Of a stretch of 64,000 nt of DNA, positions 8,401-18,205 are shown piece by piece. A program made the position numbers and the translations under genes. A model generated the notes under the pieces. It ran no database searches and was not told the DNA's origin. It was given only the letters and a program-made list of their open reading frames with translations. Each line of letters opens with the position of its first letter. The first letter of the stretch is position 1. This DNA comes from Noviherbaspirillum denitrificans (GTDB lineage Bacteria > Pseudomonadota > Gammaproteobacteria > Burkholderiales > Burkholderiaceae_D). Where the stretch lies: the NCBI RefSeq assembly GCF_002211445.1, contig NZ_LSTO01000003.1, positions 20,454-84,453 on the forward strand, in the 5' to 3' direction.

Positions 8401-8656
8401 CAGAAACTTCGGCCCTGCTGTCAGGGCAGAAAATACGTCGGCGATTCTTTGAACACCTATCCGACGTCCTGCTCGACATCCTGGTCCGGCCCGCATGCCA
8501 GCATCGACGCAACGAAACCAGCGCGATTTCGATCGAGGCGGCTTTGCGCGGCCGGTAACCGCATCTTGCATGAGCGCCGAAAATGCGCGCTTGATGCATC
8601 ACAAATTGCATCGGCATTCGCCTATTCAACATATCGAACGATCGGGCATCCGCCGG

Positions 8657-9538
8657 CTACTGGTTCAAGAGGCTGCGCAAGTACTCTCCATATCCATTCT
8701 TCGCCAGTGGATCGGCAAGCCGCTCGACATCCTCAGCCGTGATCCAGCGCTTGCGATAGGCGATCTCTTCCGGGCATGAGACCATCAGGCCCTGGCGCCT
8801 TTGCAGCGTGGCGATGAACTGGCCTGCGTCGAGCAGCGATTCATGGGTCCCCGTATCAAGCCATGCGATTCCGCGGCTGAGAATCTCCACATTGAGCGTT
8901 CCCATTTCGAGAAATGACTTGTTGACGGTCGTGATTTCAAGCTCGCCGCGAGCGGATGGTCCGATACTTGCCGCGATATCGCATACCTGGTTGTCGTAGA
9001 AATACAGGCCGGTCACCGCATAGTTGGAACGCGGCTTGAGCGGTTTTTCCTCGATCGATCTTGCGCGCAGTTCCTGGTCGAACTCGACCACCCCATAGCG
9101 TTCCGGATCATGCACATGGTAGGCAAAAATGGTAGCGCCGCTCTCCTGCTCGTTCGCACGCGTGAGTATGCTGACCAGTTCATGCCCGTGGAATATGTTG
9201 TCACCGAGGACAAGTGCACTGGGTCGGTTATCGATGAACTTGCGGCCGATAATGAACGCCTGGGCCAAGCCTTCAGGCCGAGGCTGGACAGCATACTCAA
9301 TATTCAGCCCCCATTGGCTTCCGTCCGACAGGAGATCTTGAAACCGGGGAGTATCCTCCGGCGTCGATATCAGCAGGATGTCCCGGATGTTCGACAGCAT
9401 CAGTGTCGCCAACGGGTAATAGATCATCGGCTTGTCGTATACCGGCATCAATTGCTTCGACACGGCGCGGGTGACAGGATAGAGACGAGTCCCTGATCCA
9501 CCAGCGAGGATGATGCCTTTGCGTCTGCTTCTGTTCAT
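8657..9538 (-). CDS. rfbA: Glucose-1-phosphate thymidylyltransferase
   Basis: Makes dTDP-glucose from dTTP and glucose-1-phosphate, the first step of dTDP-rhamnose and other dTDP-6-deoxysugar pathways. The 293-aa protein has the nucleotidyltransferase signature [17 protein letters not shown], then [24 protein letters not shown] and [11 protein letters not shown], and is of normal RmlA length. The start at 9538 (MNRSRRKG) is preferred; ATG at 9547 would add three residues. Neither has a strong ribosome site. rfbB lies immediately upstream. No rfbC or rfbD is present here, so the dTDP-sugar may be channelled to the aminotransferase of this locus instead of to rhamnose. Confidence 0.95.
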   Translation of the reverse strand: MNRSRRKGIILAGGSGTRLYPVTRAVSKQLMPVYDKPMIYYPLATLMLSNIRDILLISTPEDTPRFQDLLSDGSQWGLNIEYAVQPRPEGLAQAFIIGRKFIDNRPSALVLGDNIFHGHELVSILTRANEQESGATIFAYHVHDPERYGVVEFDQELRARSIEEKPLKPRSNYAVTGLYFYDNQVCDIAASIGPSARGELEITTVNKSFLEMGTLNVEILSRGIAWLDTGTHESLLDAGQFIATLQRRQGLMVSCPEEIAYRKRWITAEDVERLADPLAKNGYGEYLRSLLNQ

Positions 9539-9590
9539 AGTAATCATGGCTGTGCACGTGATTGACAAGTAAATTTCAACTGCGCTTCCG

Positions 9591-10649
9591 TCAGGTTCCG
9601 TAGTGCTCGCGCACCCAGTCGCGGTACGCGCCGGTGGTAACGTTCTGGACCCACCCCTCGTTTTCCAGATACCAGAGGACAGTCTTTCGGATGCCTGTCT
9701 CAAAAGTCTCCGATGGTTTCCATCCGAGTTCGCTTTCTATCCTGGAGGCGTCGATCGCATAGCGCCGGTCGTGCCCCGGGCGGTCTTGCACGAAGGTGAT
9801 CTGCTCGGCGTAAGACTTTCCATCCTCGCGCGGCCGCACTTCATCCAGTACAGCGCAAATTGTCTGCACCACCTCCAGATTCGCCTTTTCGCAATTGCCA
9901 CCGATGTTGTAGGTTTCGCCCGGCACACCATCTTCGACCACCCGGCGCAGCGCGTGGCAGTGATCCTTTACGTACAGCCAGTCGCGCCTCTGCATTCCAT
10001 CACCATAGATCGGCAGTGGTTTGCCGGCGCACGCGTTGAGGATACAAAGCGGGATCAGCTTTTCTGGAAAATGGTAGGGGCCGTAATTGTTGCTGCAATT
10101 GGTCGTGATGGCGGGCAAACCATAGGTGTGGTGCCAGGCCCGGACAAGATGGTCGCTGGCCGCCTTGCTCGCGCTGTACGGGCTGTTCGGCTCATAGCGG
10201 TTTGATTCGGAAAACGGCGCGTCATCCGGCGCGAGAGAGCCGTAAACCTCATCCGTCGACACATGGAGAAAGCGGAATGCTTCTTGTCCGGCGGGCCGCA
10301 GGTGCGACCAGTAATCGCGTACCGCGTCCAGCAGGCCGAAGGTCCCTACAACGTTGGTCTCGATGAAATCGCCCGGTCCCTTGATAGACCGGTCCACATG
10401 CGATTCCGCCGCAAAATTGAGTATCGCGCGCGGCCGGTAGTTTCTGAGGAGCGCGGCGACCAGCTTGCGATCCCCTATGTCGCCCTGGATAAAGAAATAT
10501 CGACTGCTGTCCCTCACGCCGGCGAGGGTCTCGGGGTTTCCGGCATAAGTGAGCTTGTCCAGATTGACGACAGGCTCCTCCTGGTTGGACAGCCACTCGA
10601 GTATGAAATTTCCACCGATGAATCCGGCACCGCCCGTCACTAGTATCAC
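9591..10649 (-). CDS. rfbB: dTDP-glucose 4,6-dehydratase
   Basis: Converts dTDP-glucose to dTDP-4-keto-6-deoxyglucose with NAD+. The 352-aa protein starts with the Rossmann motif [12 protein letters not shown] and has the extended SDR active site: ST..DEVYG, then [30 protein letters not shown] is a family block. It lies directly upstream of rfbA in the same transcript. Its product can feed dTDP-rhamnose synthesis or transamination at C4. Confidence 0.96.
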   Translation of the reverse strand: MILVTGGAGFIGGNFILEWLSNQEEPVVNLDKLTYAGNPETLAGVRDSSRYFFIQGDIGDRKLVAALLRNYRPRAILNFAAESHVDRSIKGPGDFIETNVVGTFGLLDAVRDYWSHLRPAGQEAFRFLHVSTDEVYGSLAPDDAPFSESNRYEPNSPYSASKAASDHLVRAWHHTYGLPAITTNCSNNYGPYHFPEKLIPLCILNACAGKPLPIYGDGMQRRDWLYVKDHCHALRRVVEDGVPGETYNIGGNCEKANLEVVQTICAVLDEVRPREDGKSYAEQITFVQDRPGHDRRYAIDASRIESELGWKPSETFETGIRKTVLWYLENEGWVQNVTTGAYRDWVREHYGT

Positions 10650-10677
10650 AATTCACCTCTACGATAGACATGTGGAA

Positions 10678-11865
10678 TCACGGTTTTCGCGTATCACTTC
10701 CCGACACGGGGACAAGACGCCCGATGTGTTCGCCAGGGCGAGGCGCGGCGCCGGCAAGGTCGTTGATCGCGTTCAGGTATTTTTGTATCACCTCCTTTTC
10801 GTCAAACTGGGCCTCGACCTTCCTTCGTCCCGCCATTCCCATTTCCATTCGCGTCGCAGGAGGCAGCCGCAGCATCTGGTTCATTTTTTCAGCAAGGTCC
10901 AATGTGTCGCGAACTTTGCATAGCAAGCCGTTGACCTTGTGATCGACGACATCGCGGCACCCGACGGTATCGGTCGTGATGATCGGACGCGCCATCGCCG
11001 CGGCCTCCAGCAGGGAACGCGGGATGCCTTCCCGGTAAGACGGCAGCACGACGCAATCGGACGCAGACAGATGCGGCCGCACATCGTCGGTCTGGCCGAG
11101 ATAGCGGACGGTCCCGGCTTCTTCCCACGCCCGGATTTGTTCCATGGAGATGGAGTTGGAATTGGCGGAGTCCACGAATCCGAGCAGGCGAAACTCGACG
11201 TTCGGAAAGCCCTGCCGCACGATTCGTGCAGCACCGGCGAATTCTTCGATCCCTTTGTCCTTGAGCATCCTCGAAACCAGCAAGAAGACGAACGGCCTGC
11301 CGTACGGCGGCAAGGGCGGGGATGGCTGATAGCGGCTCAAGTCCATCCCCGATCCCGGAAGCCTGTCCGTTCGATCCGGTTGAACCAGCTGCGATTCGAT
11401 GAACAGTTTCTGGTCATCGGCATTCTGGAAAAAAATTCGCCCGGAACGCTGCAGGGAAACGCGGTACAGCATGCGCACGATGCGAGTCAGGAAGCTGTTA
11501 TTGATGAATGTCGTCCCAAGGCCGGCGATATTATTGATAACCGGGATATGGAGCAGCTGCGCAGCCATGGATCCGTATACATTCGGCTTGACGGTATACC
11601 CGAGGTAGGCAAGCGGACGTTCCTCGCGCAGTACGCGGAAATAGCGGATCAGCAGCGCCAGGTCTCGCCCCGGGTGCGTGCCGTTACTATCCATCGGGAG
11701 ATCGATAAAGCGGCAACCGAGCGCGGGGAGCCGGTGCGCGTAGTCGTCTCGCGGCGCCAGTGCAACCACTTCATAGCCATGCTGGGTCAAGGCCCTGATC
11801 AAGCCGGAGCGGAAGTTGTAGATGTTCCACGCGGTATTGATCGAGATGATGATTTTGCGATTCAT
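10678..11865 (-). CDS. Glycosyltransferase family 4
   Basis: A 395-aa retaining GT-B glycosyltransferase. The C-terminal GT4 donor-binding region is clear: EGIPRSLLEAAAMARPIITTD, with the E-x7-E pattern, then GCRDVV. The block KPNVYGSMAAQLLHIPVINNIAGLGTTF near residue 100 resembles the PglA/WbpX-like group that adds sugars to lipid-linked intermediates. Donor and acceptor cannot be assigned. The start at 11865 (MNRKIIISINTAWN) follows GGAG at a suitable distance; a TTG five codons upstream is unlikely. The next gene downstream, rfbB, is 28 bp away. Confidence 0.9.
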   Translation of the reverse strand: MNRKIIISINTAWNIYNFRSGLIRALTQHGYEVVALAPRDDYAHRLPALGCRFIDLPMDSNGTHPGRDLALLIRYFRVLREERPLAYLGYTVKPNVYGSMAAQLLHIPVINNIAGLGTTFINNSFLTRIVRMLYRVSLQRSGRIFFQNADDQKLFIESQLVQPDRTDRLPGSGMDLSRYQPSPPLPPYGRPFVFLLVSRMLKDKGIEEFAGAARIVRQGFPNVEFRLLGFVDSANSNSISMEQIRAWEEAGTVRYLGQTDDVRPHLSASDCVVLPSYREGIPRSLLEAAAMARPIITTDTVGCRDVVDHKVNGLLCKVRDTLDLAEKMNQMLRLPPATRMEMGMAGRRKVEAQFDEKEVIQKYLNAINDLAGAAPRPGEHIGRLVPVSGSDTRKP

Positions 11866-12073
11866 TGTCACTCGCTCCAACGAAGGCGATGCGTTAAAGG
11901 AAAAGCAAACAGGTGGTGTGAATCAGTGGACTGGCTATCCTCGGGCCGGGGAAGCCTTGAAACGGGCATGCGGCCCGGATGAAGATGACGCGAAGCGGGC
12001 TGCGGAATGGGGTCGATCAGCGGGTGATCGACGACCTTCGATTAGTGGGACTGCCTTGCAAGCCGGGAGGAAT

Positions 12074-13849
12074 TCAGCCGGCTGCCGACATGCGCGTGTC
12101 CAGCCGGGGATGACGCGATTCCATCGCCGCGCAATCCTCTTCGAGAATCTCGCGCATCCTGAGAATCATGTACACACGAAAAGCAAGGACATTGGGATCC
12201 AGGCTGGGTTTCGCGACACGATCCCTGATCCAGTTTTTCAGCGCTCGGGGCACGAGCGACTTGATGACGTTTGCGCGCGTCCCAGGACGTTTTGCAGGAG
12301 AGAATCCCTCATCCCGGATGCCGCGTGCCACTTCGTTCAGGAATTCCGTGCCGAATTGCTGCCGAGCCTGTTCGGACAGCAGTTTGTTGCGCATCAGCCC
12401 GGCAATTTCACGCTTCCTCAATACGCTGCCCATGCTCGCGTTTGCGCCCTCGGTCGCGTACGGCACGTCGGGCGAGATCGTGTCCACGATGTCCTTGAAC
12501 AATGCCTTGTCGGTCCTGAGCCGGTCCGGTAGTTCGCGGACGCGGTGCAGGACCTTCCCGGCGAGCAGCGGGTTGACGATTTCGACATAACTGTATTTGA
12601 CGTCGGACAGCGCAGCCAGGATCGTCGGCAGCCTGTATGCGTGATAGAGCCGGTCCCGCCAGCCGCTGAGCGTTTCGCCTTCCTGCCTTTGCAGGCTGGA
12701 GGGAAACTCCTGCGCCGGAAGACCAAATTTCCGGATGAGGTCTTTCAGGTTGCGGTAGTCGCTGCACAAGCCGATTCCCACACTGAGCCTTACGGTCAAC
12801 TCGGAGGACACCGGAACCCATCCGAAGCCTTCGTCGCCCCGGATAATTCCGCTGCAGTTTTCGTCTTCGAGCAGCTTCCGCCAGATCTCGAGGCCGTCCA
12901 GGTATCCTGCAAGATGGTCCACGCGTCCTTCACCGCAGCAGATGAACCTGTCGATCACTCGCGCGAGCGGCTCGCTCCGCATGTCGGTGTGGTGGTAGCG
13001 ATGTTTCACGCCCAGCCGGGCCGCCAGCTCCTTGGCCACTGCGGCATCGTTTTTCTCACGGTCGAGGTTGTCCGCAAGGCCCCAGGTAATCGTCCTCAGA
13101 TCGCCGGCTATGCCGCGGCGGGCAAGAAAGCAAAGGATGCCGCGGCTGTCGTAGCCGCCGGACAGCGGCAGGACATATTTTTTGAAGTCGATGCCTGCGG
13201 ACTCTCCCAGGGAGTGAATCACGCTGCTTATATCCTTCGTCAGTAACACCTTGCTTGCTCGACGGGACCGTTCCACAGGAGAAAACGCGATGGCATGCCG
13301 CTGAAGCGACAGCGACCAGGTGTGCTTGTCGAGCATGACCGAGGATTCGGGAGGCAGGCGCTTTATCCTTCTGTCCCAGGAAAAGCCCGGCCCAAGGGCG
13401 CCGGTCGACAATATCCATGGCGTGACCTGTTCGTTGAACTGGAACGCGCCGAGGAACATGACGATTGCCCGCTGCGATGTCGATGCGACGAAATACTGGT
13501 CATTGAAGCAATACCAGATGGTGCGAGAACCGGCAGCGTCGCTTGCCACTTCCAGCGCAGCACCGCTTTCGCGAAACAGCGCGAACGCCCCATCCGGGCA
13601 AGGCTCGCCTGGGTATGACCAGCGCTCTGCGCCTTCAAACAGGCATCCCAGCAAGACGCTGTTTCCGTCCACGGTAGAACCGCGGTCATTGACGATGGCG
13701 AAGGCGATAGAACCATTGACAGCTATCCGATGCGTCACGGGCAACCGCAGGTTGTCAGGCTCAAGCCGCTCGCAGATCTTCCTCAATCTGCGCTCATCCT
13801 CCTGACCGAAGGACGACTTCCTGCTGCAGGCGTAAATGATTTTTGCCAT
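12074..13849 (-). CDS. Asparagine-synthase-related protein lacking the glutaminase nucleophile
   Basis: A 591-aa protein with the two-domain outline of AsnB but starting MAKIIYACS rather than MCGI, so the Cys2 nucleophile needed to hydrolyse glutamine is absent. The ATP-binding PP-loop is kept as LSGGYDSRG (about residue 230), and GDEGFGW resembles the later AsnB block SGDAGDELF. It may therefore use ammonia or another amine, or ligate a different carboxylate. Such proteins recur in polysaccharide loci, but their reaction is not established. It follows the canonical AsnB by 60 bp, and the pair may work together. Confidence 0.75.
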   Translation of the reverse strand: MAKIIYACSRKSSFGQEDERRLRKICERLEPDNLRLPVTHRIAVNGSIAFAIVNDRGSTVDGNSVLLGCLFEGAERWSYPGEPCPDGAFALFRESGAALEVASDAAGSRTIWYCFNDQYFVASTSQRAIVMFLGAFQFNEQVTPWILSTGALGPGFSWDRRIKRLPPESSVMLDKHTWSLSLQRHAIAFSPVERSRRASKVLLTKDISSVIHSLGESAGIDFKKYVLPLSGGYDSRGILCFLARRGIAGDLRTITWGLADNLDREKNDAAVAKELAARLGVKHRYHHTDMRSEPLARVIDRFICCGEGRVDHLAGYLDGLEIWRKLLEDENCSGIIRGDEGFGWVPVSSELTVRLSVGIGLCSDYRNLKDLIRKFGLPAQEFPSSLQRQEGETLSGWRDRLYHAYRLPTILAALSDVKYSYVEIVNPLLAGKVLHRVRELPDRLRTDKALFKDIVDTISPDVPYATEGANASMGSVLRKREIAGLMRNKLLSEQARQQFGTEFLNEVARGIRDEGFSPAKRPGTRANVIKSLVPRALKNWIRDRVAKPSLDPNVLAFRVYMILRMREILEEDCAAMESRHPRLDTRMSAAG

Positions 13850-13909
13850 TGTGGCGTCTAGAATGCGTGCGTTGTCGAATGACCGTGGATGTGTCTTGCG
13901 TTGCGCGCG

Positions 13910-15922
13910 TCAGGCGACGCTAGCGGAGAGCAGTTCTTCTGCCGGAATATCGCGTGATCCAGACTGATGCTCCAGCCAGGACTGGAACATCAGCACGTCC
14001 CACAGGTAGAACTGCCGTGGCTTGCCCGCCAGATGCTCGTTCCACATTTGCCGGATTGGCGCAGGATCGAAAAATCCTTCGCGCCGCAGGCGGGATTCAT
14101 CCAGCAGGGATTCTGCCCAAGCGCGCAGCGGACCACGCAGCCAGGCGCCAATCGGCACGCCAAAGCCCATCTTCGGCTGGCTGACCAGCGCTTCAGGAAC
14201 ATGGCGTTGCAGGACCTGGCGCAGCACCCATTTGGTTTGTCCATCGCGCAGCTTCACCGACTGCGGCAAGCTCCACGCGAATTCGACGACGCGGTGATCG
14301 AGATAAGGAACGCGGGTTTCGAGTGACACCGCCATCGCAGCGCGGTCCACCTTGACCAGTATGTCATCCGGAAGATAAGTGAGCATGTCCAGCAGCATCA
14401 TGCGCTGGACACTGTCCAGCCCTGCCACGGTGTGCGCATCGCGGGTCAACAGCGCCGGCGGCTCGCTGCCACCGAGAACCACCGCTGCCGGGTCGTGCCA
14501 ATGCGACGCGAGTTTCAGGTAAAGCGCATCCACCGAGTCGCTTCCCAGGACCTCGGCTCCCTTATGGAGCTTATCGCCAACGTTGGCAAAGCGCATCGAG
14601 CGAGGGATCAACCCGCTTACCGATCTCGCAAGACTGTTCCATGTCTGCGGGGACACGCTGGTCAAACCGCTTGCCGCCAGCTTGCGCAACGCCAGCGGAC
14701 CGGCCGCAATCTTGTTCCACAGCGTGGCCGTCACTTGATAGCGGTTGTAGCCACAGAAAAGTTCATCGCCCGCGTCACCTGACAGTGATACCGTCACGTG
14801 CCTTCTGGCTAGCTGGGCGACGAGATAGGTGGGAATCTGCGATGAATCGGAAAACGGCTCGTCGTACAGTGCAGGCAGGCTCGGTATAACGCGCATTGCT
14901 TGATCCGCCGTCACATAGAGTTCGGTATGGTCGGTGCCCAAATGGCGGGCAACGGCCTTTGCGCGCTCCGCCTCGTTGAATTCTTCCTCATGAAAGCCGA
15001 TGGAAAAGGTTTTTACCGGACGCGAGGACTGAGACTGCATCAGCGCGACGATCGTTGTGGAATCGATGCCACCCGACAGGAAGGCGCCCAACGGCACGTC
15101 TGCCATCATCTGCCGGCGTACCGCATCCTTGAGCAGATTCTCGAGCGCATCGACCGCCTGCTCCGGACTGTCCGTGAACGGATTTGCCACGCCCTGCCCT
15201 GCAGCCTGGGTTCCCGACCAATACTGCGTCAGTTTCGTTTCACGGGAATCCGGTGACATGGCAAGAAGGCAGCCGGGCGGCAGCTTTGCAATGCCTTCGT
15301 AAATGGAATACGGAGCGGGCACATAGTTGTACCGGAGCAGCAGGCTAAGGGCTCCCCGATTTATCGTTCCCTCGAAAGCGGGATGCGCGCGCAAGGCCTT
15401 CAGCTCCGAACCGAACAGGAATGCGTGATGCCGGCCTTGCCTCTGCCAGCCATAGTAGAGCGGCTTTTCCCCAAGCCTGTCCCGGCAAAGCGTCAACACG
15501 CGCTCCTGCCGGTCCCAGACGGCAAATGCGAACATGCCGATCGCCTGTTCAACCGTGGACTGGATACCCCATGCGTCGAAACCGGCGAGCAGCGTCTCGG
15601 TGTCCGCGTGTCCGCGCCAGTCGGGTGCGCGGCCTTCCGATTCCATTCTTTCGCGCAGCGAAAGGTGGTTATAGATCTCGCCGTTGAATACGATCACATA
15701 TCGCCCGCTGGACGAATGCATCGGCTGATGCCCCGCCGGTGACAGGTCAACGATGGACAAGCGGCGATGCCCGAGGAACAAGGGATGTACTCCGTCCTGC
15801 CACCAACCGCTGTCGTCCGGCCCCCTGTGCTGGATGGCTGCGGACATGCGCTTGACGAAAGCAATGCCTTCCCCTTCACTGTGGAGCGGAACGCCGCTCA
15901 GGAAACCTGCTATGCCGCACAT
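13910..15922 (-). CDS. asnB: Asparagine synthase (glutamine-hydrolysing) of a polysaccharide locus
   Basis: A 670-aa class II amidotransferase. The N-terminal glutaminase domain begins MCGIAGFLSG with catalytic Cys2, followed by HRGPDDSG and FNGEIYNHLSLRERM. The synthetase domain has the PP-loop LGAFLSGGIDSTTIVALM, SGDAGDELFCGYNRY and YLPDDILVKVDRAAMAVSLETRVPYLDHR. Length and motifs fit the amidotransferases common in exopolysaccharide loci, which may amidate sugar acids. A uronate-forming dehydrogenase (tviB) in the same locus would supply such a substrate; that link is inference. Its ATG lies 13 bp inside the end of the upstream glycosyltransferase gene. Confidence 0.93.
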   Translation of the reverse strand: MCGIAGFLSGVPLHSEGEGIAFVKRMSAAIQHRGPDDSGWWQDGVHPLFLGHRRLSIVDLSPAGHQPMHSSSGRYVIVFNGEIYNHLSLRERMESEGRAPDWRGHADTETLLAGFDAWGIQSTVEQAIGMFAFAVWDRQERVLTLCRDRLGEKPLYYGWQRQGRHHAFLFGSELKALRAHPAFEGTINRGALSLLLRYNYVPAPYSIYEGIAKLPPGCLLAMSPDSRETKLTQYWSGTQAAGQGVANPFTDSPEQAVDALENLLKDAVRRQMMADVPLGAFLSGGIDSTTIVALMQSQSSRPVKTFSIGFHEEEFNEAERAKAVARHLGTDHTELYVTADQAMRVIPSLPALYDEPFSDSSQIPTYLVAQLARRHVTVSLSGDAGDELFCGYNRYQVTATLWNKIAAGPLALRKLAASGLTSVSPQTWNSLARSVSGLIPRSMRFANVGDKLHKGAEVLGSDSVDALYLKLASHWHDPAAVVLGGSEPPALLTRDAHTVAGLDSVQRMMLLDMLTYLPDDILVKVDRAAMAVSLETRVPYLDHRVVEFAWSLPQSVKLRDGQTKWVLRQVLQRHVPEALVSQPKMGFGVPIGAWLRGPLRAWAESLLDESRLRREGFFDPAPIRQMWNEHLAGKPRQFYLWDVLMFQSWLEHQSGSRDIPAEELLSASVA

Positions 15923-17055
15923 TGGATTTCATTCTCCCTGGTCAGAGTTTGATAGAGCGCTTCGAATCGCTGGCGGGCACGTTCCGCCGAGAACTCTTCA
16001 CGAATGCGGGCCTTTGCCTGCTGCCCCAGGCGCTGGCGGACGTCCGGCTTCATTGCCAACAGCGCCGCCATGCCTTCCGCGAGCGCCCCGGGATTTTCCT
16101 TGGGGACCACGATGCCGGTCCGGCCAACCAGCATGGCCGCATCGCCGACATCCGTCACCACGCAAGGCACGCCCATGGCCATCGCTTCACCCACGACATT
16201 CGGGAATCCCTCGGTACGGGACGACAGACAGAACACGTCCAGCGCCTGCAGGCAAGCCGGTACATCGCTGCGCTCGCCCAGCAGGACGAATCGTTCTGCA
16301 TGGCCGGTCTGCGCGATCCAGCACATGAGCTCGGCGTTGGCCGCATCGATGTCGCGTCCCACCATCAGAAAACGGACGTTGGCCTGATGCCGAGCCAGCA
16401 AACCTGCCGCACGGACAAAGTTGTGCTGGTCCTTATTGGCATTGAAGCGCCCTACCATGCCGATCAGCACGTCCTGCTCGCCAATGCCGTATTGCATGCG
16501 CACGGACGCTCCCTCGCTCTTCTGCGCCGTGAACTGCGCCAGGTCGAAGCCGTTGGGAATCACCGCCATGCGCCTTGCGTCATATCCGTGTGCTACATGA
16601 TTCTGTCGTGCCGCTTCGGCGACGCAGACAATCGTGTGTGGAATCCTGCGCGACAGCCAGGCACAGAGCTTCTGCACAAATACGGTCGCCCGCGAATCGC
16701 CACTTCCCAGTGCCGAGGTGCGGATGCCCCATATGACGTTCCGAATGCCGGCCAGCCGCGCTGCAAGTCCTCCCAGCATGTCGGCGTGGTACATCCATGT
16801 CTGGACGATGTCCGGCCGTTCCATGCGCATGATGGACACCAGTTTGAGGAAACCGGCAAAGGGCGCCGCCTTGAAGTCGAGCGTGGTGACGTCGATGCCT
16901 GCTTCACGCAGGCGTGCCGCCATGGGGCCACCCGTCGTCAGCGCAACCACGGCGTGCGTATATTCGCTTTCACGCGTTCCGGCAACCAGCCGGTAGAGCG
17001 CGATCTCCGCACCGCCCACATCCAGTCCAGCAATCACATGCAATACGCGAGGCAT
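15910..17055 (-). CDS. Glycosyltransferase family 4
   Basis: A 381-aa GT-B enzyme. The N-terminus has the GT4 acceptor-domain pattern MPRVLHVIAGLDVGGAEIAL. The C-terminal half shows GMVGRFNANKDQHNF, VGRDID and the donor-site block SSRTEGFPNVVGEAMAMGVPCVVTD. The start at 17055 is supported by an upstream GGGGA site and by homology; a longer in-frame start at 17157 would run into the preceding gene. It overlaps asnB by 13 bp. Confidence 0.92.
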   Translation of the reverse strand: MPRVLHVIAGLDVGGAEIALYRLVAGTRESEYTHAVVALTTGGPMAARLREAGIDVTTLDFKAAPFAGFLKLVSIMRMERPDIVQTWMYHADMLGGLAARLAGIRNVIWGIRTSALGSGDSRATVFVQKLCAWLSRRIPHTIVCVAEAARQNHVAHGYDARRMAVIPNGFDLAQFTAQKSEGASVRMQYGIGEQDVLIGMVGRFNANKDQHNFVRAAGLLARHQANVRFLMVGRDIDAANAELMCWIAQTGHAERFVLLGERSDVPACLQALDVFCLSSRTEGFPNVVGEAMAMGVPCVVTDVGDAAMLVGRTGIVVPKENPGALAEGMAALLAMKPDVRQRLGQQAKARIREEFSAERARQRFEALYQTLTRENEIQCAA

Positions 17056-17092
17056 GCCCACATTCCCCTTGTCTGTCGCGCGTCCGTCTTTC

Positions 17093-18196
17093 TCACTGAA
17101 TGGCCCCGACCTCATGAAAAAGCCTGTCCCACAACCCGATGATTTCCGCCTGTCCAAACCGGGCGCGTACCGAATCCATTGCCCGGCTACCCAACGAGCA
17201 CCGAAGGTCCTCGTCGGCCATGATGTCGGCCAGCGCGGATACCAGGGCGTCCTGGTCGTTCAAGCGGACCAGCAAGGCATCCCGTCCCTCCCGCGTTATC
17301 TCGCGCGGCCCGCTCGGGCAATCGAACACGACGCACGGCAAGCCGACTGACATTGCTTCGAGCAATGCATTCGGAAAGCCCTCGCGCTTCGAGGTCATCA
17401 CAAAGGCATCGGCACCCGCCATCACTTGCCAAGGCTCGCCCGTGCTTCCCTTTAAAAAAATCCGGTCCTGCATGCCAAGCAACGCAATCCGCGATGCCAG
17501 GTTCTGCTGATGCGGGCCGTTGCCGTAGATATGCAGGTCCCAATCGCTGAAACGTGAAGCAAGTTGCGCAAATGCCTCGACTGTCTTATCGACCTGCTTT
17601 TCCCGCGTCAGGCGACCAAGGCTCAGCAGCACCTTTCGTTCATTTCCGTTTCCTGCGCGATACGCGGTAACGCCATCCGGCAGGGGGTTCGGCACGACGC
17701 GCACCGCGCGCAATCCCGGATAAATTGCGTGAGCCCTGGCGGCGACCGACTCTGTCTGCACGGTCAGCATGTCAGCGAAGCGATAGGTCAATCTCGAACA
17801 GATGTGCCAGAAGTCGCGCGCACGCCGGGCGGTTGGGTCTGTTCGTTCGCAGACGATCACAGGCACGCGCAGTCGCACGGTCGCAGCGATGGTGGCGACA
17901 TTCACGTTTGGCAGGAAAGAGACCACGACGTCCGGCGATCGTGCCCGGATCAGGCGCCGCAATGCATACAGCCGCCGCACATAGCCGAGCGCCGTGCGCC
18001 TGCGCATGCCCACCAGCTCGGCGAGATAGGCCAGCTCGACTGCGTCGGATACCTGGTAGAAAGGCCGCCCGCCGCCGGAATACGTGGCCACCAGCGTTAC
18101 CTCGTCGCCCCGTGCGCTCCATGCATTGCACAGTCCCGTCAGGACGCGCTCAGCACCACCGGAATCGAGCGAACTGGCAAGGCAGACAATCTTCAT
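17093..18196 (-). CDS. Glycosyltransferase family 4
   Basis: A 367-aa GT4 enzyme. It starts MKIVCLASSLDSGGAERVLTGL, the usual GGAE-containing first strand. Later motifs are VLLSLGRLTREKQVDKTVEAF, IYGNGPHQQNL, and SKREGFPNALLEAMSVGLPCVVFDCPSGP with the E-x7-E donor site. The DCPSGP ending resembles PglH/PglJ-type GalNAc transferases, but the donor is not assigned. The upstream Wzy-like gene ends 9 bp before this start. Confidence 0.92.
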   Translation of the reverse strand: MKIVCLASSLDSGGAERVLTGLCNAWSARGDEVTLVATYSGGGRPFYQVSDAVELAYLAELVGMRRRTALGYVRRLYALRRLIRARSPDVVVSFLPNVNVATIAATVRLRVPVIVCERTDPTARRARDFWHICSRLTYRFADMLTVQTESVAARAHAIYPGLRAVRVVPNPLPDGVTAYRAGNGNERKVLLSLGRLTREKQVDKTVEAFAQLASRFSDWDLHIYGNGPHQQNLASRIALLGMQDRIFLKGSTGEPWQVMAGADAFVMTSKREGFPNALLEAMSVGLPCVVFDCPSGPREITREGRDALLVRLNDQDALVSALADIMADEDLRCSLGSRAMDSVRARFGQAEIIGLWDRLFHEVGAIQ

Positions 18197-18205
18197 TGTC
18201 CTGCT

